34,531 bases of DNA. Origin: Streptomyces sp. CBMA156. GTDB taxonomy: Bacteria > Actinomycetota > Actinomycetes > Streptomycetales > Streptomycetaceae. This document shows, piece after piece, positions 7,238 through 15,701 of the stretch. The stretch is taken from assembly GCF_014596515.1 (NCBI RefSeq), contig NZ_MSJQ01000452.1:1-34531 (forward strand), given 5' to 3'. The first letter of the stretch is position 1. Every line of letters starts with the position of its first letter. Below the pieces are notes generated by a model. It did no database searches. It was given only the letters and a program-made list of their open reading frames with translations, and had not been told where the DNA came from. The position numbers and the translations under genes are program-made.

Positions 7238-7575
7238 GTGACCGCGATCTCCGAACGCCCGCAGATGCCGACGCATTCGTCGGGTACGGGGACTGGGCGC
7301 CGACCGGCGACGTCCTGATGGTCGCGGAGGTCACCTCCTACGACTCCGACACGGATCGTCGTGGCCGCGTCGAGAAGTCCCGCGCCTACGCCGAGGCCGG
7401 CATCCCCGTCTACCTCCTGATCGACCGGGACTCCGCCGAGGTCGTCGTCCACAGCGAGCCCGACGGCATCCGCTACGAGACCGTCCAGACCCTTCCCTTC
7501 GGCAAGACCGTCCGGTTGCCGGAGCCCGTCGGCATCTCCCTGGACACCGAGTCGCTGAAGAACTGGGTGCGCTGA
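7238..7575 (+). pseudogene. Uma2 family endonuclease (DUF820), internally deleted
   Basis: A full ribosome-binding site (AAGGAGG, 7224-7230) and a GTG start at 7238 are intact. They encode a Uma2-like N-terminus beginning MTAISERPQMP. This frame stops at 7318. In another frame, from about 7274 to 7575, the C-terminal half of a Uma2 nuclease is readable: VLMVAEVTSYDSDTDRRGRVEK, then AGIPVYLLIDRD and FGKTVRLPEPVGI. Intact proteins of this family are about 190 residues long and carry the first catalytic acids of the PD-(D/E)xK core in the missing middle. I infer an internal deletion of very roughly 80 codons plus a frameshift. The product would be inactive. These genes occur in many scattered copies in actinomycetes, and their role is not established. 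Confidence 0.75.
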
Positions 7576-7698
7576 TCCCGGGCATGGCTTCCCCGGCGCG
7601 GCGCGGGTGGCGGCCTAGGCTGTGGGCGTCCCCAGGGCGGCCGGTGGGCCGTGGGAGTCGGGAGGGGCCCGGCGGCCGGGTGGGCGAGGAGGTTCGCG

Positions 7699-8487
7699 AT
7701 GGGCAGCGGTGAGACGACCGCCACGGTGCGCTGTGTGGCTGCCGTTCCGTGCTGGGTGAGCCTGATGGCCGGGGACCTGGAGGCCGCCACGGGCTTCTAC
7801 GGGCCGCTGCTCGGCTGGGAGTTCGAGCCGGGGCCGGACCGCTTCGGGCCGTACGTGCACGCGGTGACCGGTGGAGAGGCGGTGGCCGGGCTGGGCGTCG
7901 CCGGCTTCGGGGCGGTCCCGCTCGCCTGGACCGGCTACTTCGGGACGGAGAGCGCCGACGCCGCCGCCGACGCGGTGCGCGAACGCGGCGCGACCCTGGC
8001 CGTCGGTCCGTTGGCCTTCGACGCCGGGCGGGTGGCCTTTGCGGCGGACCCGGCAGGCGCGGTCTTCGGCATCTGGGAGGGCCCGCCGGGCCGGGCCAGG
8101 AAGCTGGACCTGCCCGGGGCGCCGGTCTGGATCGAGCTGCGCACCCCGGACCCGTTCGCGGCGGCGCTGTTCTACGGCGAGGTGTTCCGCTGGGACGGCC
8201 GCGACCCGGAGCGTTTCGAGGTCCGCTGGGAGCACGACCGGGTCGTGCTGCGCGCCGAGGGGCACAGCGTCGCGGCGCTGGCCAAGGAGCAGGCGGGCGG
8301 CCCGGCGGGGATGCCGCCGCACTGGGAGGTCTCCTTCGCCGTACCGGACACCGACCGGGCGCTGGCCCGGGCCGTGGAGCTGGGCGGCGGGGCGATCGGG
8401 CCGGCCTTCGACTCCCCGTACGGGCGGGTGGCCCGGCTGCGGGACCGTGAGGGCGCCCGGTTCGCGGTGATCAGCCCGAAGGACTGA
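7699..8487 (+). CDS. VOC family protein with two glyoxalase-like domains
   Basis: The protein has 262 residues. The ATG at 7699 follows GAGGAGG at 7686-7692; the frame extends 16 codons upstream but without ribosome-binding support. Two vicinal-oxygen-chelate repeats are visible. The first (about residues 10-120) has CWVSLMAGDLEAATGFYGPLLGWEFE cut across its first strand and helix. The second (about 135-260) has WIELRTPDPFAAALFYGEVFRW. Tandem VOC proteins of this size bind a metal or small molecule in glyoxalase I, dioxygenase or antibiotic-binding roles. Nothing here fixes the ligand. The gene is convergent with the hemerythrin gene, with 24 bp between the stops. Confidence 0.85.
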   Translation: MGSGETTATVRCVAAVPCWVSLMAGDLEAATGFYGPLLGWEFEPGPDRFGPYVHAVTGGEAVAGLGVAGFGAVPLAWTGYFGTESADAAADAVRERGATLAVGPLAFDAGRVAFAADPAGAVFGIWEGPPGRARKLDLPGAPVWIELRTPDPFAAALFYGEVFRWDGRDPERFEVRWEHDRVVLRAEGHSVAALAKEQAGGPAGMPPHWEVSFAVPDTDRALARAVELGGGAIGPAFDSPYGRVARLRDREGARFAVISPKD

Positions 8488-8511
8488 CCGGCCCGCCACT
8501 GTCCGGCTGCC

Positions 8512-8988
8512 TCAGCCGACCGGCCCGTCACCGTCCGGTGCCTCCAGCTCGGCCCGTTCGGCCCGCAGCCGGTCGCCCAGCGCGGCGCGGGCGGCCGCGG
8601 GCAGGGCCTTGCGGGCAGCCGGGAAGAGCTGCTCCTCCTCGTCGAGCAGGTGCCGTTGCAGGGTGTCGGCGAGGCCGCGCAGCAGGGTGCCGAAGGCCGG
8701 GTCGGCCGGCCCGAGCCCCTGGAGGTCGGCGAGGTACTGCCCGATCGCCAGGTGGTCGTGGATGCTGCGGAACACCAGCGCCCCGCCGTCGGGCACGTCG
8801 TGCTGGACCACGGGGAAGAGGTGCTCCTCCTCGGCGGCGCAGTGGGTGAACAGCAGGTCGGTCAGCCGGGCGACCAGCTCGGCGCGTCCGGGGTCGTCGG
8901 CCGGTGCGGCCTCGATCAGGTCGAGCAGCTCGGTGGCCGCCCGGTGGTCGGCGGTGAACTCGCCGAGGATGTCCGGCCTGCGGCTCAT
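8512..8988 (-). CDS. Hemerythrin domain-containing protein
   Basis: The protein has 158 residues and is all-helical. The expected di-iron ligands are visible: His15 (ADHRAATELLDLI), His49 and Glu53 (THCAAEEEHLFPV), His77/His79 (SIHDHLAIGQYL), and His113 with Glu117 (QRHLLDEEEQLFP). Hemerythrin-like proteins of this length bind oxygen or sense oxygen, nitric oxide or iron in the cytosol. The partner is unknown. No operon neighbour shares its direction closely; the next minus-strand gene starts about 700 bp upstream. Confidence 0.88.
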   Translation of the reverse strand: MSRRPDILGEFTADHRAATELLDLIEAAPADDPGRAELVARLTDLLFTHCAAEEEHLFPVVQHDVPDGGALVFRSIHDHLAIGQYLADLQGLGPADPAFGTLLRGLADTLQRHLLDEEEQLFPAARKALPAAARAALGDRLRAERAELEAPDGDGPVG

Positions 8989-9092
8989 GGTCCGCCCGCC
9001 TCTCGCACGGAAGACTGCCCCCGCTGCCTTCCAGTATCCGGCGCCGGGCCGCTCACCCGGAGTGGCGGCCGTTCACCCGGAGGCGCCCCCGG

Positions 9093-9689
9093 TCACCCTC
9101 CGTCCCGCCGCCCGGTGAGGGCGAGCAGCCGGGTCTGCGGTCCGGCGTCCCCCGGCACCGGCAGCGGTGGGTCGAAGAGCCCGCTGCCGGACAGGTCCCC
9201 GTATCCGGTGAACTGGCCGAGCGCGAACTCGACGAGTCCGTCCGGGAGCCGGGTGTGCCGGCCGATGCCCTCGGCGAGGTCCCAGGAGTGGATCACCAGG
9301 TCGGTGGTGAGCTGGTCCAGGTAGTACCGGCCGGAGGCGTCCCCGTAGGAGAGGTGGACGGTCAGCTCGGTGGCGCCCGGGACGGCCCAGGCCTCCCGGG
9401 CCGCCTCGGCGGCGTCCGTCCAGGCGCCGACGGGGTCGTCGCCGAGCACGTCCCCGTCGTAGCGTCCGCCGACCTCGCCGATGGTGGCGCCCATCATCAG
9501 GTCGGGCACCCAGAGCTGCTCGCCGGTGAGGTGGTTGACCAGGTCGCGGACGGACCAGTCGCTGCACGGGGTGGGGGAGTCCCACTGTTCTGGGGTGACC
9601 AGCTGGACGCGCTCGCCGAAGGCGGCCAGCGCCTCGGGGTACGGGGTGCCGGTCCCTGCCGCCTGCCGGTGGTGCCTGTGCTGAGCCAT
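9093..9689 (-). CDS. TIGR03086 / DinB-like (maleylpyruvate isomerase-type) metal-binding protein
   Basis: The protein has 198 residues. ATG 9689 is preceded by GGGAGGGTGGAGG. The upstream extension of the frame to 9962 runs through the divergent promoter region and was excluded. The conserved block SPTPCSDWSVRDLVNHLTGEQLW (read in parts, about residues 43-65) and the later LVIHSWDLAEGIG are hallmarks of the TIGR03086/MDMPI N-terminal family, a four-helix DinB fold with a His-based metal site. Some relatives are mycothiol-dependent, so a thiol-related role is possible. The gene is divergent from doxX and shares with it a control region carrying two GTTCAAATTTGAAC-type palindromes. Confidence 0.8.
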   Translation of the reverse strand: MAQHRHHRQAAGTGTPYPEALAAFGERVQLVTPEQWDSPTPCSDWSVRDLVNHLTGEQLWVPDLMMGATIGEVGGRYDGDVLGDDPVGAWTDAAEAAREAWAVPGATELTVHLSYGDASGRYYLDQLTTDLVIHSWDLAEGIGRHTRLPDGLVEFALGQFTGYGDLSGSGLFDPPLPVPGDAGPQTRLLALTGRRDGG

Positions 9690-9743
9690 GCCTCCACCCT
9701 CCCCGGCCCCGGGTGGGCCCGCGAGTCGCCGACGAACCGTCAG

Positions 9744-9799
9744 TTGTTCAAATTCGAACTTCGCGGTACGGTCGATGGAGCGGCGGTTCAAATTTGAAC
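9744..9799. promoter_or_regulatory. Divergent promoter region with two palindromic operators 40 bp apart
   Basis: GTTCAAATTTGAAC at 9786-9799 is a perfect palindrome. GTTCAAATTCGAAC at 9746-9759 differs at one base. On the plus strand, TTGTTC (9744-9749) and TACGGT (9767-9772) form a -35/-10 pair with a 17-bp spacer for doxX. One operator therefore covers the -35 box and the other lies just after the predicted start near 9779. The regulator is not in this window. Confidence 0.65.
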
Positions 9800-9900
9800 A
9801 ATGGCGCGGGGTGACGACCCCGGCCCGCCGCCTCACCACAACTCCCTGACCGCGTCCGGCCGCCCGGACGACGACCGAACCCCGATCGATGGAGACGCGC

Positions 9901-10470
9901 ATGCCGAGCAGCAGCCCGAGCACGACCGCCGCCACCACCACCGTCAGCCCGGCCCTGGACACCTCCGGGCCCGCGACGACCTCCCCGCACGCCTACGACG
10001 CCGGACTCCTGCTCCTGCGCCTGGTCCTCGGTCTGACCATGGCCGCGCACGGCAGCCAGAAGCTGTTCGGCTGGTTCGGGGGCGGCGGGATCGACGGCAC
10101 CGGTCAGTTCTTCACCATGAGCGGCTACCCGGCCGGTGACGCCATGGCCGTGGTGGCCGGCCTCACCGAGACGCTGGGCGGACTCGCCCTCGCCGTCGGC
10201 CTGTTGACCCCGCTGGCGGCCGCCGCGATCGTCGGCACGATGGTCAACGCGATAGCCGTCACCTGGGGCGGCGGCTTCTTCGCCCCGAAGGGCAGCGAGT
10301 ACGAGCTGCTGCTGACCGCCGGCGCCGCCTCGCTCGCCCTGACCGGCCCCGGCCGTTACGCCGTGGACCGCTTCCTGCCGGTGCTGCGGGCGCACCGCCT
10401 GGCGTACGGCGCGGCCGCGGTCGCGGTCGGCCTGGTGACGGCGGGCGTGATCCTGCTGCTCCGCAAGTAG
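9901..10470 (+). CDS. DoxX family membrane protein
   Basis: The protein has 189 residues. I chose ATG 9901 because GGAG lies 6 nt before it; ATG 9889 in the same frame is the alternative. After a Ser/Thr-rich cytosolic lead of about 25 residues come four membrane helices. The signature RLVLGLTMAAHGSQKLFGWFGGGG is the DoxX helix 1 and loop (about residues 35-58), and LTETLGGLALAVGLLTPLAA is helix 2. Actinobacterial DoxX proteins belong to membrane-associated redox complexes, for example with a thiosulfate sulfurtransferase and superoxide dismutase in mycobacteria. The TIGR03086 neighbour may respond to the same redox or electrophile signal. A very strong terminator follows. Confidence 0.85.
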   Translation: MPSSSPSTTAATTTVSPALDTSGPATTSPHAYDAGLLLLRLVLGLTMAAHGSQKLFGWFGGGGIDGTGQFFTMSGYPAGDAMAVVAGLTETLGGLALAVGLLTPLAAAAIVGTMVNAIAVTWGGGFFAPKGSEYELLLTAGAASLALTGPGRYAVDRFLPVLRAHRLAYGAAAVAVGLVTAGVILLLRK

Positions 10471-10543
10471 CCGCTCCGCAGGCAGTCGCTCTGCGGGCAG
10501 GTGCTCCGCAGGCGGGCGCCCGGCAGGCAGCCGCCCGGCACAC

Positions 10544-10582
10544 GCGAAGGGCATGGTGACGAATCGTCGCCATGCCCTTCGC
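10544..10582 (+). terminator. Strong terminator after doxX
   Basis: GCGAAGGGCATGG at 10544-10556 pairs perfectly with 10570-10582. The stem continues inside with GACG/CGTC around a 3-nt AAT loop, giving about 18 pairs including one G-T. Confidence 0.85.
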
Positions 10583-10618
10583 GGCATTTCGAATGAGTAG
10601 ACCTCGGGTAAAGACCTT

Positions 10619-10630
10619 CACAATATTGTG
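10619..10630. promoter_or_regulatory. Perfect palindrome in the first collagenase promoter region
   Basis: CACAATATTGTG lies about 140 bp upstream of the first collagenase start. It is in an AT-rich stretch and has no counterpart upstream of the second collagenase. Confidence 0.45.
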
Positions 10631-10767
10631 TGATGTGTGCAATGGTACATGTCACATCCCCACCGTATCCACGGCGGAGCCGCCCCACGCGGTCCCGTCG
10701 GGACGGTCCTCGCTCCCCCGTAGGCCGCGCCCCAAATCGCGGCCGATGACGGCCCGGAGGCCCCCAC
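10631..10767 (+). promoter_or_regulatory. Upstream region of collagenase 1, shared with collagenase 2
   Basis: From about 10631 to the start codon, the sequence aligns closely with 13241-13383 upstream of the second collagenase. The best-kept block is GTACATGTCACA at 10645-10656 and 13255-13266. The ribosome-binding segment GGAGGCCCCCAC before the GTG start is identical in both. No clear -35/-10 pair could be fixed. Confidence 0.5.
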
Positions 10768-13092
10768 GTGAATGGCCAACGCTTACTGCAAGTCCCGCAG
10801 CTTGCACGACTGTTGACGTTCTTCCTGTCCCTGTTCCTGACGGTCGGCCTGTTCGCCCCGCAGGCCCAGGCCACCCCCGCCGCTCCCACCCCCGGCGGCA
10901 CCACTCCCACCGGCACCTCGTCCACCAGGCCGGCGCCGGCGCCGGCCATCGGTGTGGACCCGGCCGACACGGCCCCGGCGAAGCCGGACGGAAGGAAGCG
11001 CCTCAGCCCGGAGGACCTCGCGCCCCAGTCGCCGACGGCCCTGGTGCCCGCGCCGACGGCCGGGCAGTCGCAGGCCAAGGCCCAGGGCCTCGGCGCGGCA
11101 GCCGCCGCACCGGCCTGCAACACCGGTGACTTCACCGGCCGGACCGGCAGCGCACTGGTCCAGCAGATCAAGTCCGTCGACCTCAAGTGCGTCAACGACC
11201 TGTTCCTGCTCACCGGCGGCGACGCGCGCGGCGCGTTCCGCGAGGAGCAGATGAGGACGGTGGCGTACGCACTGCGCGACGCGGCCGGCAGCTACCCGGG
11301 CGACAACTCGACCTCCGTCGAGCAGCTGGTGCTGTTCCTGCGCGCGGGCTACTACGTGCAGTGGTACCACCCCGGTGACGTCGGCACGTACGGCACCGCT
11401 CTCCAGACGGCGATCCGCTCCGGCCTGGACGCGTTCTTCGCCAGTGCGCACTCGCGTGACGTCACGTCGGCCAACGCACCCGTCCTGGGCGAGGCCGTCA
11501 CCCTGATCGACAGCGCGCAGGAGAACACCCGCTACCTGCCGGTGGCCAAGCGCCTGCTGCTCGACTACAACAGCGCCACCTGGAACCCGGTCCGCATGGA
11601 CCAGGGGCTGAACTCGGTGCTCATCGTGCTGTACCGCGGCCACCAGGTGCCCGGCTTCGCCGCGGCCGTGAAGGCCGACCCGACCGTGCTGGACGCCCTG
11701 TTCACCTTCGTCACCCGCAACCGCGACCTGCTCGGCGGCGACCACGGGCGGATGGTCTACGAGACGATCAACGAACTGGGCCGCTTCATGCAGTACCCGG
11801 AGCTGCTGCCCAAGCTGCGCCCGTACGTGCGGACGCTCGCCGAGCAGTCCTCGCCGAGCGGCCCCACCATGTACCAGCGCGGCGCCGCGGCGCTCGCGGT
11901 GAACTTCTACGACGCCGCCAACTGCGCGTACTACGGCACCTGTGAGGACCCGGCGAAGTTCAAGGCCGCCAACCTGACGGTGAAGTACACCTGTAGCCCG
12001 AGCATCAAGATCGTCGCCCAGGCGCTGGACAACGCCCAGCTGGGCACCGCCTGCACCAGCCTGACCAGCCAGGACGCGTTCTTCCACGCGGTGGCCAAGG
12101 ACAGCGGCCCGGTCAAGGACGACAACAACGGCACGATCGAGGTCGTGGTCTTCCACTCCGACTTCGACTACCAGGTGCTCGCCGCGGTCATCTATGACAT
12201 CAACACCGACAACGGCGGCATGTACCTGGAGGGCGACCCGGCCACGGCCGGGAACCAGCCGCGCTTCCTCTGCTACGAGAACAAGTGGGCCCGCCCGTCC
12301 TTCGAGATCTGGAACCTCAACCACGAGTACACCCACTACCTCGACGGCCGGTTCAACATGTACGGCGACTACGACGCCGGCCAGGTCCGCCCGGTCGACT
12401 GGTGGGTGGAGGGCTTCGCCGAGTTCGTCTCCTACTCCTACCGCAAGGTCGTCAACGACGGTGCCATCGCGGTGGCTTCGCAGCACACCTACAAGCTGAG
12501 CGAGCTCTTCGACACCGTCTACGCCACGAGCAGCCAGGACCGGGTCTACCGCTGGGGCTACCTGGCCGTCCGCTACATGCTGGAGCAGCACCGCTCCGAC
12601 GTGGACGCGGTCCTCGCCAAGTACCGCGCGGGTGACTGGGACGGTGCCCGCGCCATCCTGAAGACCACCATCGGCACCCGCTACGACGCCGGCTTCGACA
12701 GCTGGCTGACCAAGTGCGCCGCCGGCGCCTGCGCCACCGAGACGCCGGGCCAGCCGCAGCTGCCGGAGTGCGAGGGCGGTGACATCCGCAAGCTGGACGC
12801 CAACTGCGTGCGCAGCAACCTCGCCGCCACCACCGGCAACTACACGCACTTCTACGTCTGGGTGCCGGCCGGCACCAAGCAGATCAAGGTCACCAGCAAG
12901 GGCGGCACCGGCAACGGCGACCTCTACTACAACCCGGGCACCTGGGCGTACACCAACGCGTACACCGCCCGCTCGGCCGGACCGGACAACTCCGAGACGC
13001 TGACCGTCGACAACCCGCCGGCGGGCTACGTCTTCTTCAGCCTCCACGCCAAGAGCGGGTTCAGCGGGGTGAGCGTCACGAGCGAATTCTGA
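10768..13092 (+). CDS. Secreted M9 family collagenase (first of two tandem copies)
   Basis: The protein has 774 residues and starts with GTG, preceded by GGAGG at 7 nt. Residues 1-35 form a Sec signal peptide ending in AQA, and a Pro/Thr/Ala-rich linker follows to about residue 110. The M9 activator/N-terminal domain spans about 115-390. The catalytic domain follows, with the zinc motif HEYTH at 519-523 and the third ligand Glu548 in WWVEGFAE. Both the motif and the 25-residue distance fit bacterial collagenases. The last 85 residues form a pre-peptidase C-terminal (PPC) type domain, beginning TTGNYTHFYVWVPAG, that probably helps bind the substrate. The product is predicted to be an extracellular zinc protease that cuts collagen or gelatin. 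The same architecture, including promoter and terminator, is repeated directly downstream. Confidence 0.93.
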   Translation: MNGQRLLQVPQLARLLTFFLSLFLTVGLFAPQAQATPAAPTPGGTTPTGTSSTRPAPAPAIGVDPADTAPAKPDGRKRLSPEDLAPQSPTALVPAPTAGQSQAKAQGLGAAAAAPACNTGDFTGRTGSALVQQIKSVDLKCVNDLFLLTGGDARGAFREEQMRTVAYALRDAAGSYPGDNSTSVEQLVLFLRAGYYVQWYHPGDVGTYGTALQTAIRSGLDAFFASAHSRDVTSANAPVLGEAVTLIDSAQENTRYLPVAKRLLLDYNSATWNPVRMDQGLNSVLIVLYRGHQVPGFAAAVKADPTVLDALFTFVTRNRDLLGGDHGRMVYETINELGRFMQYPELLPKLRPYVRTLAEQSSPSGPTMYQRGAAALAVNFYDAANCAYYGTCEDPAKFKAANLTVKYTCSPSIKIVAQALDNAQLGTACTSLTSQDAFFHAVAKDSGPVKDDNNGTIEVVVFHSDFDYQVLAAVIYDINTDNGGMYLEGDPATAGNQPRFLCYENKWARPSFEIWNLNHEYTHYLDGRFNMYGDYDAGQVRPVDWWVEGFAEFVSYSYRKVVNDGAIAVASQHTYKLSELFDTVYATSSQDRVYRWGYLAVRYMLEQHRSDVDAVLAKYRAGDWDGARAILKTTIGTRYDAGFDSWLTKCAAGACATETPGQPQLPECEGGDIRKLDANCVRSNLAATTGNYTHFYVWVPAGTKQIKVTSKGGTGNGDLYYNPGTWAYTNAYTARSAGPDNSETLTVDNPPAGYVFFSLHAKSGFSGVSVTSEF

Positions 13093-13110
13093 GCCGACCC
13101 CGGCAGACCC

Positions 13111-13158
13111 GACAGGTGACCGCCCCGGGCGGAGCGCTACGGCGCCCCGCCCGGGGCG
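13111..13158 (+). terminator. Terminator of collagenase 1
   Basis: CGCCCCGGGCGG at 13121-13132 pairs perfectly with CCGCCCGGGGCG at 13147-13158. The whole 48-bp segment is identical to 15702-15749. Confidence 0.8.
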
Positions 13159-13383
13159 TGTCAGTTGACGGAGCGTCATCACTGGTCCTGACCGATTTCC
13201 CCGCAAACCGCGCACATCGCCCCGGGTTCCCAAGGCCATGTGAGGTGTGCCATTGTACATGTCACACCCCCACCGTGCCCGACGGAGCCGCCCCCACGCG
13301 GCCCCCGTCACCAACGGTCCTCGACACCCTCAGTCGACCGCGCCCCGAGCCGCGGTCGACGACGACGGCCCGGAGGCCCCCAC

Positions 13384-15684
13384 GTGAGTCCTTCCCGTCC
13401 GCTGCGACTCCCGCAGCTGGCACGACTGTTGACGCTGGTGCTGTCCCTGTTCCTGGCGGTCGGCCTGTTCGCCCCCCAGTCGCAGGCCGCCCCCGCCACC
13501 CCCACCCCCGGAGGTGCTCCCGCCCCCACTCCCACCGGACCGGCCCCGCAGCCGGCCATCGGCGCCACCGAACGAGCCGACAGCGGGCAGCAGTTGGCCT
13601 CGGTCGACCAGCGCGCCCCGCTCCCCGTCGACACCCGGCCGGCCGAGGCCAGGCCGACCGCCAAGGCCCTCAGCCTCGGCGCGGCGGCCGAAAAGCCCTG
13701 CACCATCGGCGACTTCTCCGGCCGGACCGGCGGTGACCTGGTCCAGCACATCAAGGACGCCGACCTCCAGTGCATCAACAGCCTGTTCCAGCTCACCGGC
13801 GGTGACGCGCGCGGCGCGTTCCGCGAGGAGCAGATGAGCACGGTGGCCTACGCGCTGCGCGACGCGTCGGCCAACTACCCCGGTGACAACTCCACTTCGG
13901 TCGAGCAGCTGGTGCTCTACCTGCGCGCCGGCTACTTCGCGCAGTGGTACCACAAGGAGGACGTCGGCGAGTACGGCGCCAACCTCAAGACCGCGATCCA
14001 GTCCGGGCTGGACGCCTTCTTCAACAGCGCGCACGCGCGCGACGTCGCCTCGGGCAACGGGCCCATCCTGGGCGAGGCCATTACGCTGATCGACAGCGCG
14101 CAGGAGAACGTCCGCTACCTGCCGGTGGTCAAGCGGATGCTGGGCGACTACAAGGCCGACACCTGGAACCCGGCCGGCATGGCCTGGGCGGTCAACCCGG
14201 TGTTCACCGTGCTGTTCCGCGGCCACCAGGTGCCCGGCTTCGACGCGGCCGTCGAGGCGGACCCGAGCGTGCTGGACTCGCTGTCCGACTTCGCGACCCG
14301 CAACAACGCCCTGCTCGGCGACACCTACGGCGTGCTGGTCTACAACGCCACCAAGGAGCTGACCCGCTTCCTGAAGGACACGGCCCTCCAGGCCAAGGTC
14401 CGTCCGCTGGCCAAGGCGCTGGTCGAGAAGGCCGAGCCGAAGGGCCGCACCGTCTACCAGTGGGCCGCCGTCGCCGAGGCCGTCGACTACTACGACGTCG
14501 GCAACTGCTCGTACTACGGCACCTGCAACAAGGCCGACCAGCTCAAGGCCGGCGTGCTGCCCGTGAAGCACACCTGCAGCCCGAGCATCACGATCCTCGC
14601 CCAGGCGCTGGACGCCGCCCAGCTGGAGACCGCCTGCACCAGCCTGAACGGCCAGGACGCGTACTTCCACTCGGTGGCCAAGGACAGCGGCCCGGTCAAG
14701 GACGACCAGAACAACACGATCGAGGTCGTGACCTTCCACTCCTCGCTCGACTACCAGGTGCTGGCCGCCGCGATCTACGGCATCGACACCAACAACGGCG
14801 GCATGTACCTGGAGGGCGAGCCGGCCACGGCCGGCAACCAGCCGCGCTTCCTCTGCTACGAGGCCGAGTGGGCCCGCCCGTCCTTCGAGATCTGGAACCT
14901 CAACCACGAGTACACCCACTACCTCGACGGCCGGTTCGACATGTACGGCGACTTCGAGGCCGGCATGAAGACCCCGACCATCTGGTGGGTCGAGGGCTTC
15001 GCCGAGTACGTCTCCTGGTCGTACCGCAAGGTGAACAACGACGCCGCCATCGCGGCGGCCGGCCGCCACACCTACAAGCTGAGCGACCTGTTCGACACCG
15101 CCTACGGCGACCAGGACCGGGTCTACCGCTGGGGCTACCTGGCCGTGCGCTACATGCTGGAGCAGCACCGCTCCGACGTGGACGCGGTCCTCGCCAAGTA
15201 CCGGGCCGGTGACTGGGACGGTGCCCGCACCATCCTGAAGACCACCATCGGCACCCGCTACGACGCCGACTTCGACAGCTGGCTGACCAAGTGCGCGAGC
15301 GGTGGCTGCGCCACCGACGGCGGCACCCCCACCACGCCGGGCCAGCCGCTGCCGGAGTGCACCGACGCCGACACCCGCCTGCTGGGTGCCAACTGCGCGC
15401 GCAGCAACGTCGCCGCCACCACGGGCAACTACGCGCACTTCGCCCTGCTGGTGCCGGCCGGCACCAAGCAGGTGAAGGTCACCACCAGTGGCGGCACCGG
15501 CAACGGTGACCTCTACTACAACCCGGCCGGGTGGGCGTACACCGACGCGAACACCGCGCACTCGACCAACCCGGACAACTCCGAGACGCTGACCGTCACG
15601 GACCCGCTGGCCGGCGGCTACGTCTTCTTCAGCGTCTACGCCAAGGACGGCTTCAGCGGGGTGAGCGTCACGAGCGAAATCTGA
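13384..15684 (+). CDS. Secreted M9 family collagenase (second tandem copy)
   Basis: The protein has 766 residues. The frame is open from 13240, but the start is set at GTG 13384 by exact homology to the first copy: the same GGAGGCCCCCAC precedes both GTG codons, and the signal peptide begins there. Residues 1-35 form the signal peptide (ending in SQA). The activator domain comes next, then the catalytic motif HEYTH at 508-512 with the third zinc ligand Glu537, and a C-terminal PPC-type domain. All key residues are present, so the copy should be active. Between the copies, the catalytic and C-terminal regions keep long identical stretches, while the linker after the signal peptide and parts of the activator domain differ. 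This suggests duplication followed by drift, or repeated gene conversion, rather than decay. Confidence 0.93.
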   Translation: MSPSRPLRLPQLARLLTLVLSLFLAVGLFAPQSQAAPATPTPGGAPAPTPTGPAPQPAIGATERADSGQQLASVDQRAPLPVDTRPAEARPTAKALSLGAAAEKPCTIGDFSGRTGGDLVQHIKDADLQCINSLFQLTGGDARGAFREEQMSTVAYALRDASANYPGDNSTSVEQLVLYLRAGYFAQWYHKEDVGEYGANLKTAIQSGLDAFFNSAHARDVASGNGPILGEAITLIDSAQENVRYLPVVKRMLGDYKADTWNPAGMAWAVNPVFTVLFRGHQVPGFDAAVEADPSVLDSLSDFATRNNALLGDTYGVLVYNATKELTRFLKDTALQAKVRPLAKALVEKAEPKGRTVYQWAAVAEAVDYYDVGNCSYYGTCNKADQLKAGVLPVKHTCSPSITILAQALDAAQLETACTSLNGQDAYFHSVAKDSGPVKDDQNNTIEVVTFHSSLDYQVLAAAIYGIDTNNGGMYLEGEPATAGNQPRFLCYEAEWARPSFEIWNLNHEYTHYLDGRFDMYGDFEAGMKTPTIWWVEGFAEYVSWSYRKVNNDAAIAAAGRHTYKLSDLFDTAYGDQDRVYRWGYLAVRYMLEQHRSDVDAVLAKYRAGDWDGARTILKTTIGTRYDADFDSWLTKCASGGCATDGGTPTTPGQPLPECTDADTRLLGANCARSNVAATTGNYAHFALLVPAGTKQVKVTTSGGTGNGDLYYNPAGWAYTDANTAHSTNPDNSETLTVTDPLAGGYVFFSVYAKDGFSGVSVTSEI

Positions 15685-15701
15685 GCCGAGAACGGCGAAC
15701 G

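Noticed and set aside
9048..9082. Two copies of a TCACCCGGAG segment 20 bp apart behind the DinB-like gene
   Set aside because: The similarity is short and lies in GC-rich spacer. No stem or regulatory context supports it.
10632..10658. Covarying inverted-repeat arms (GATGTG/CACATC and GGTGTG/CACACC) in the two collagenase promoters
   Set aside because: When aligned, the arms of the two copies fall in different registers, so this is not true covariation.
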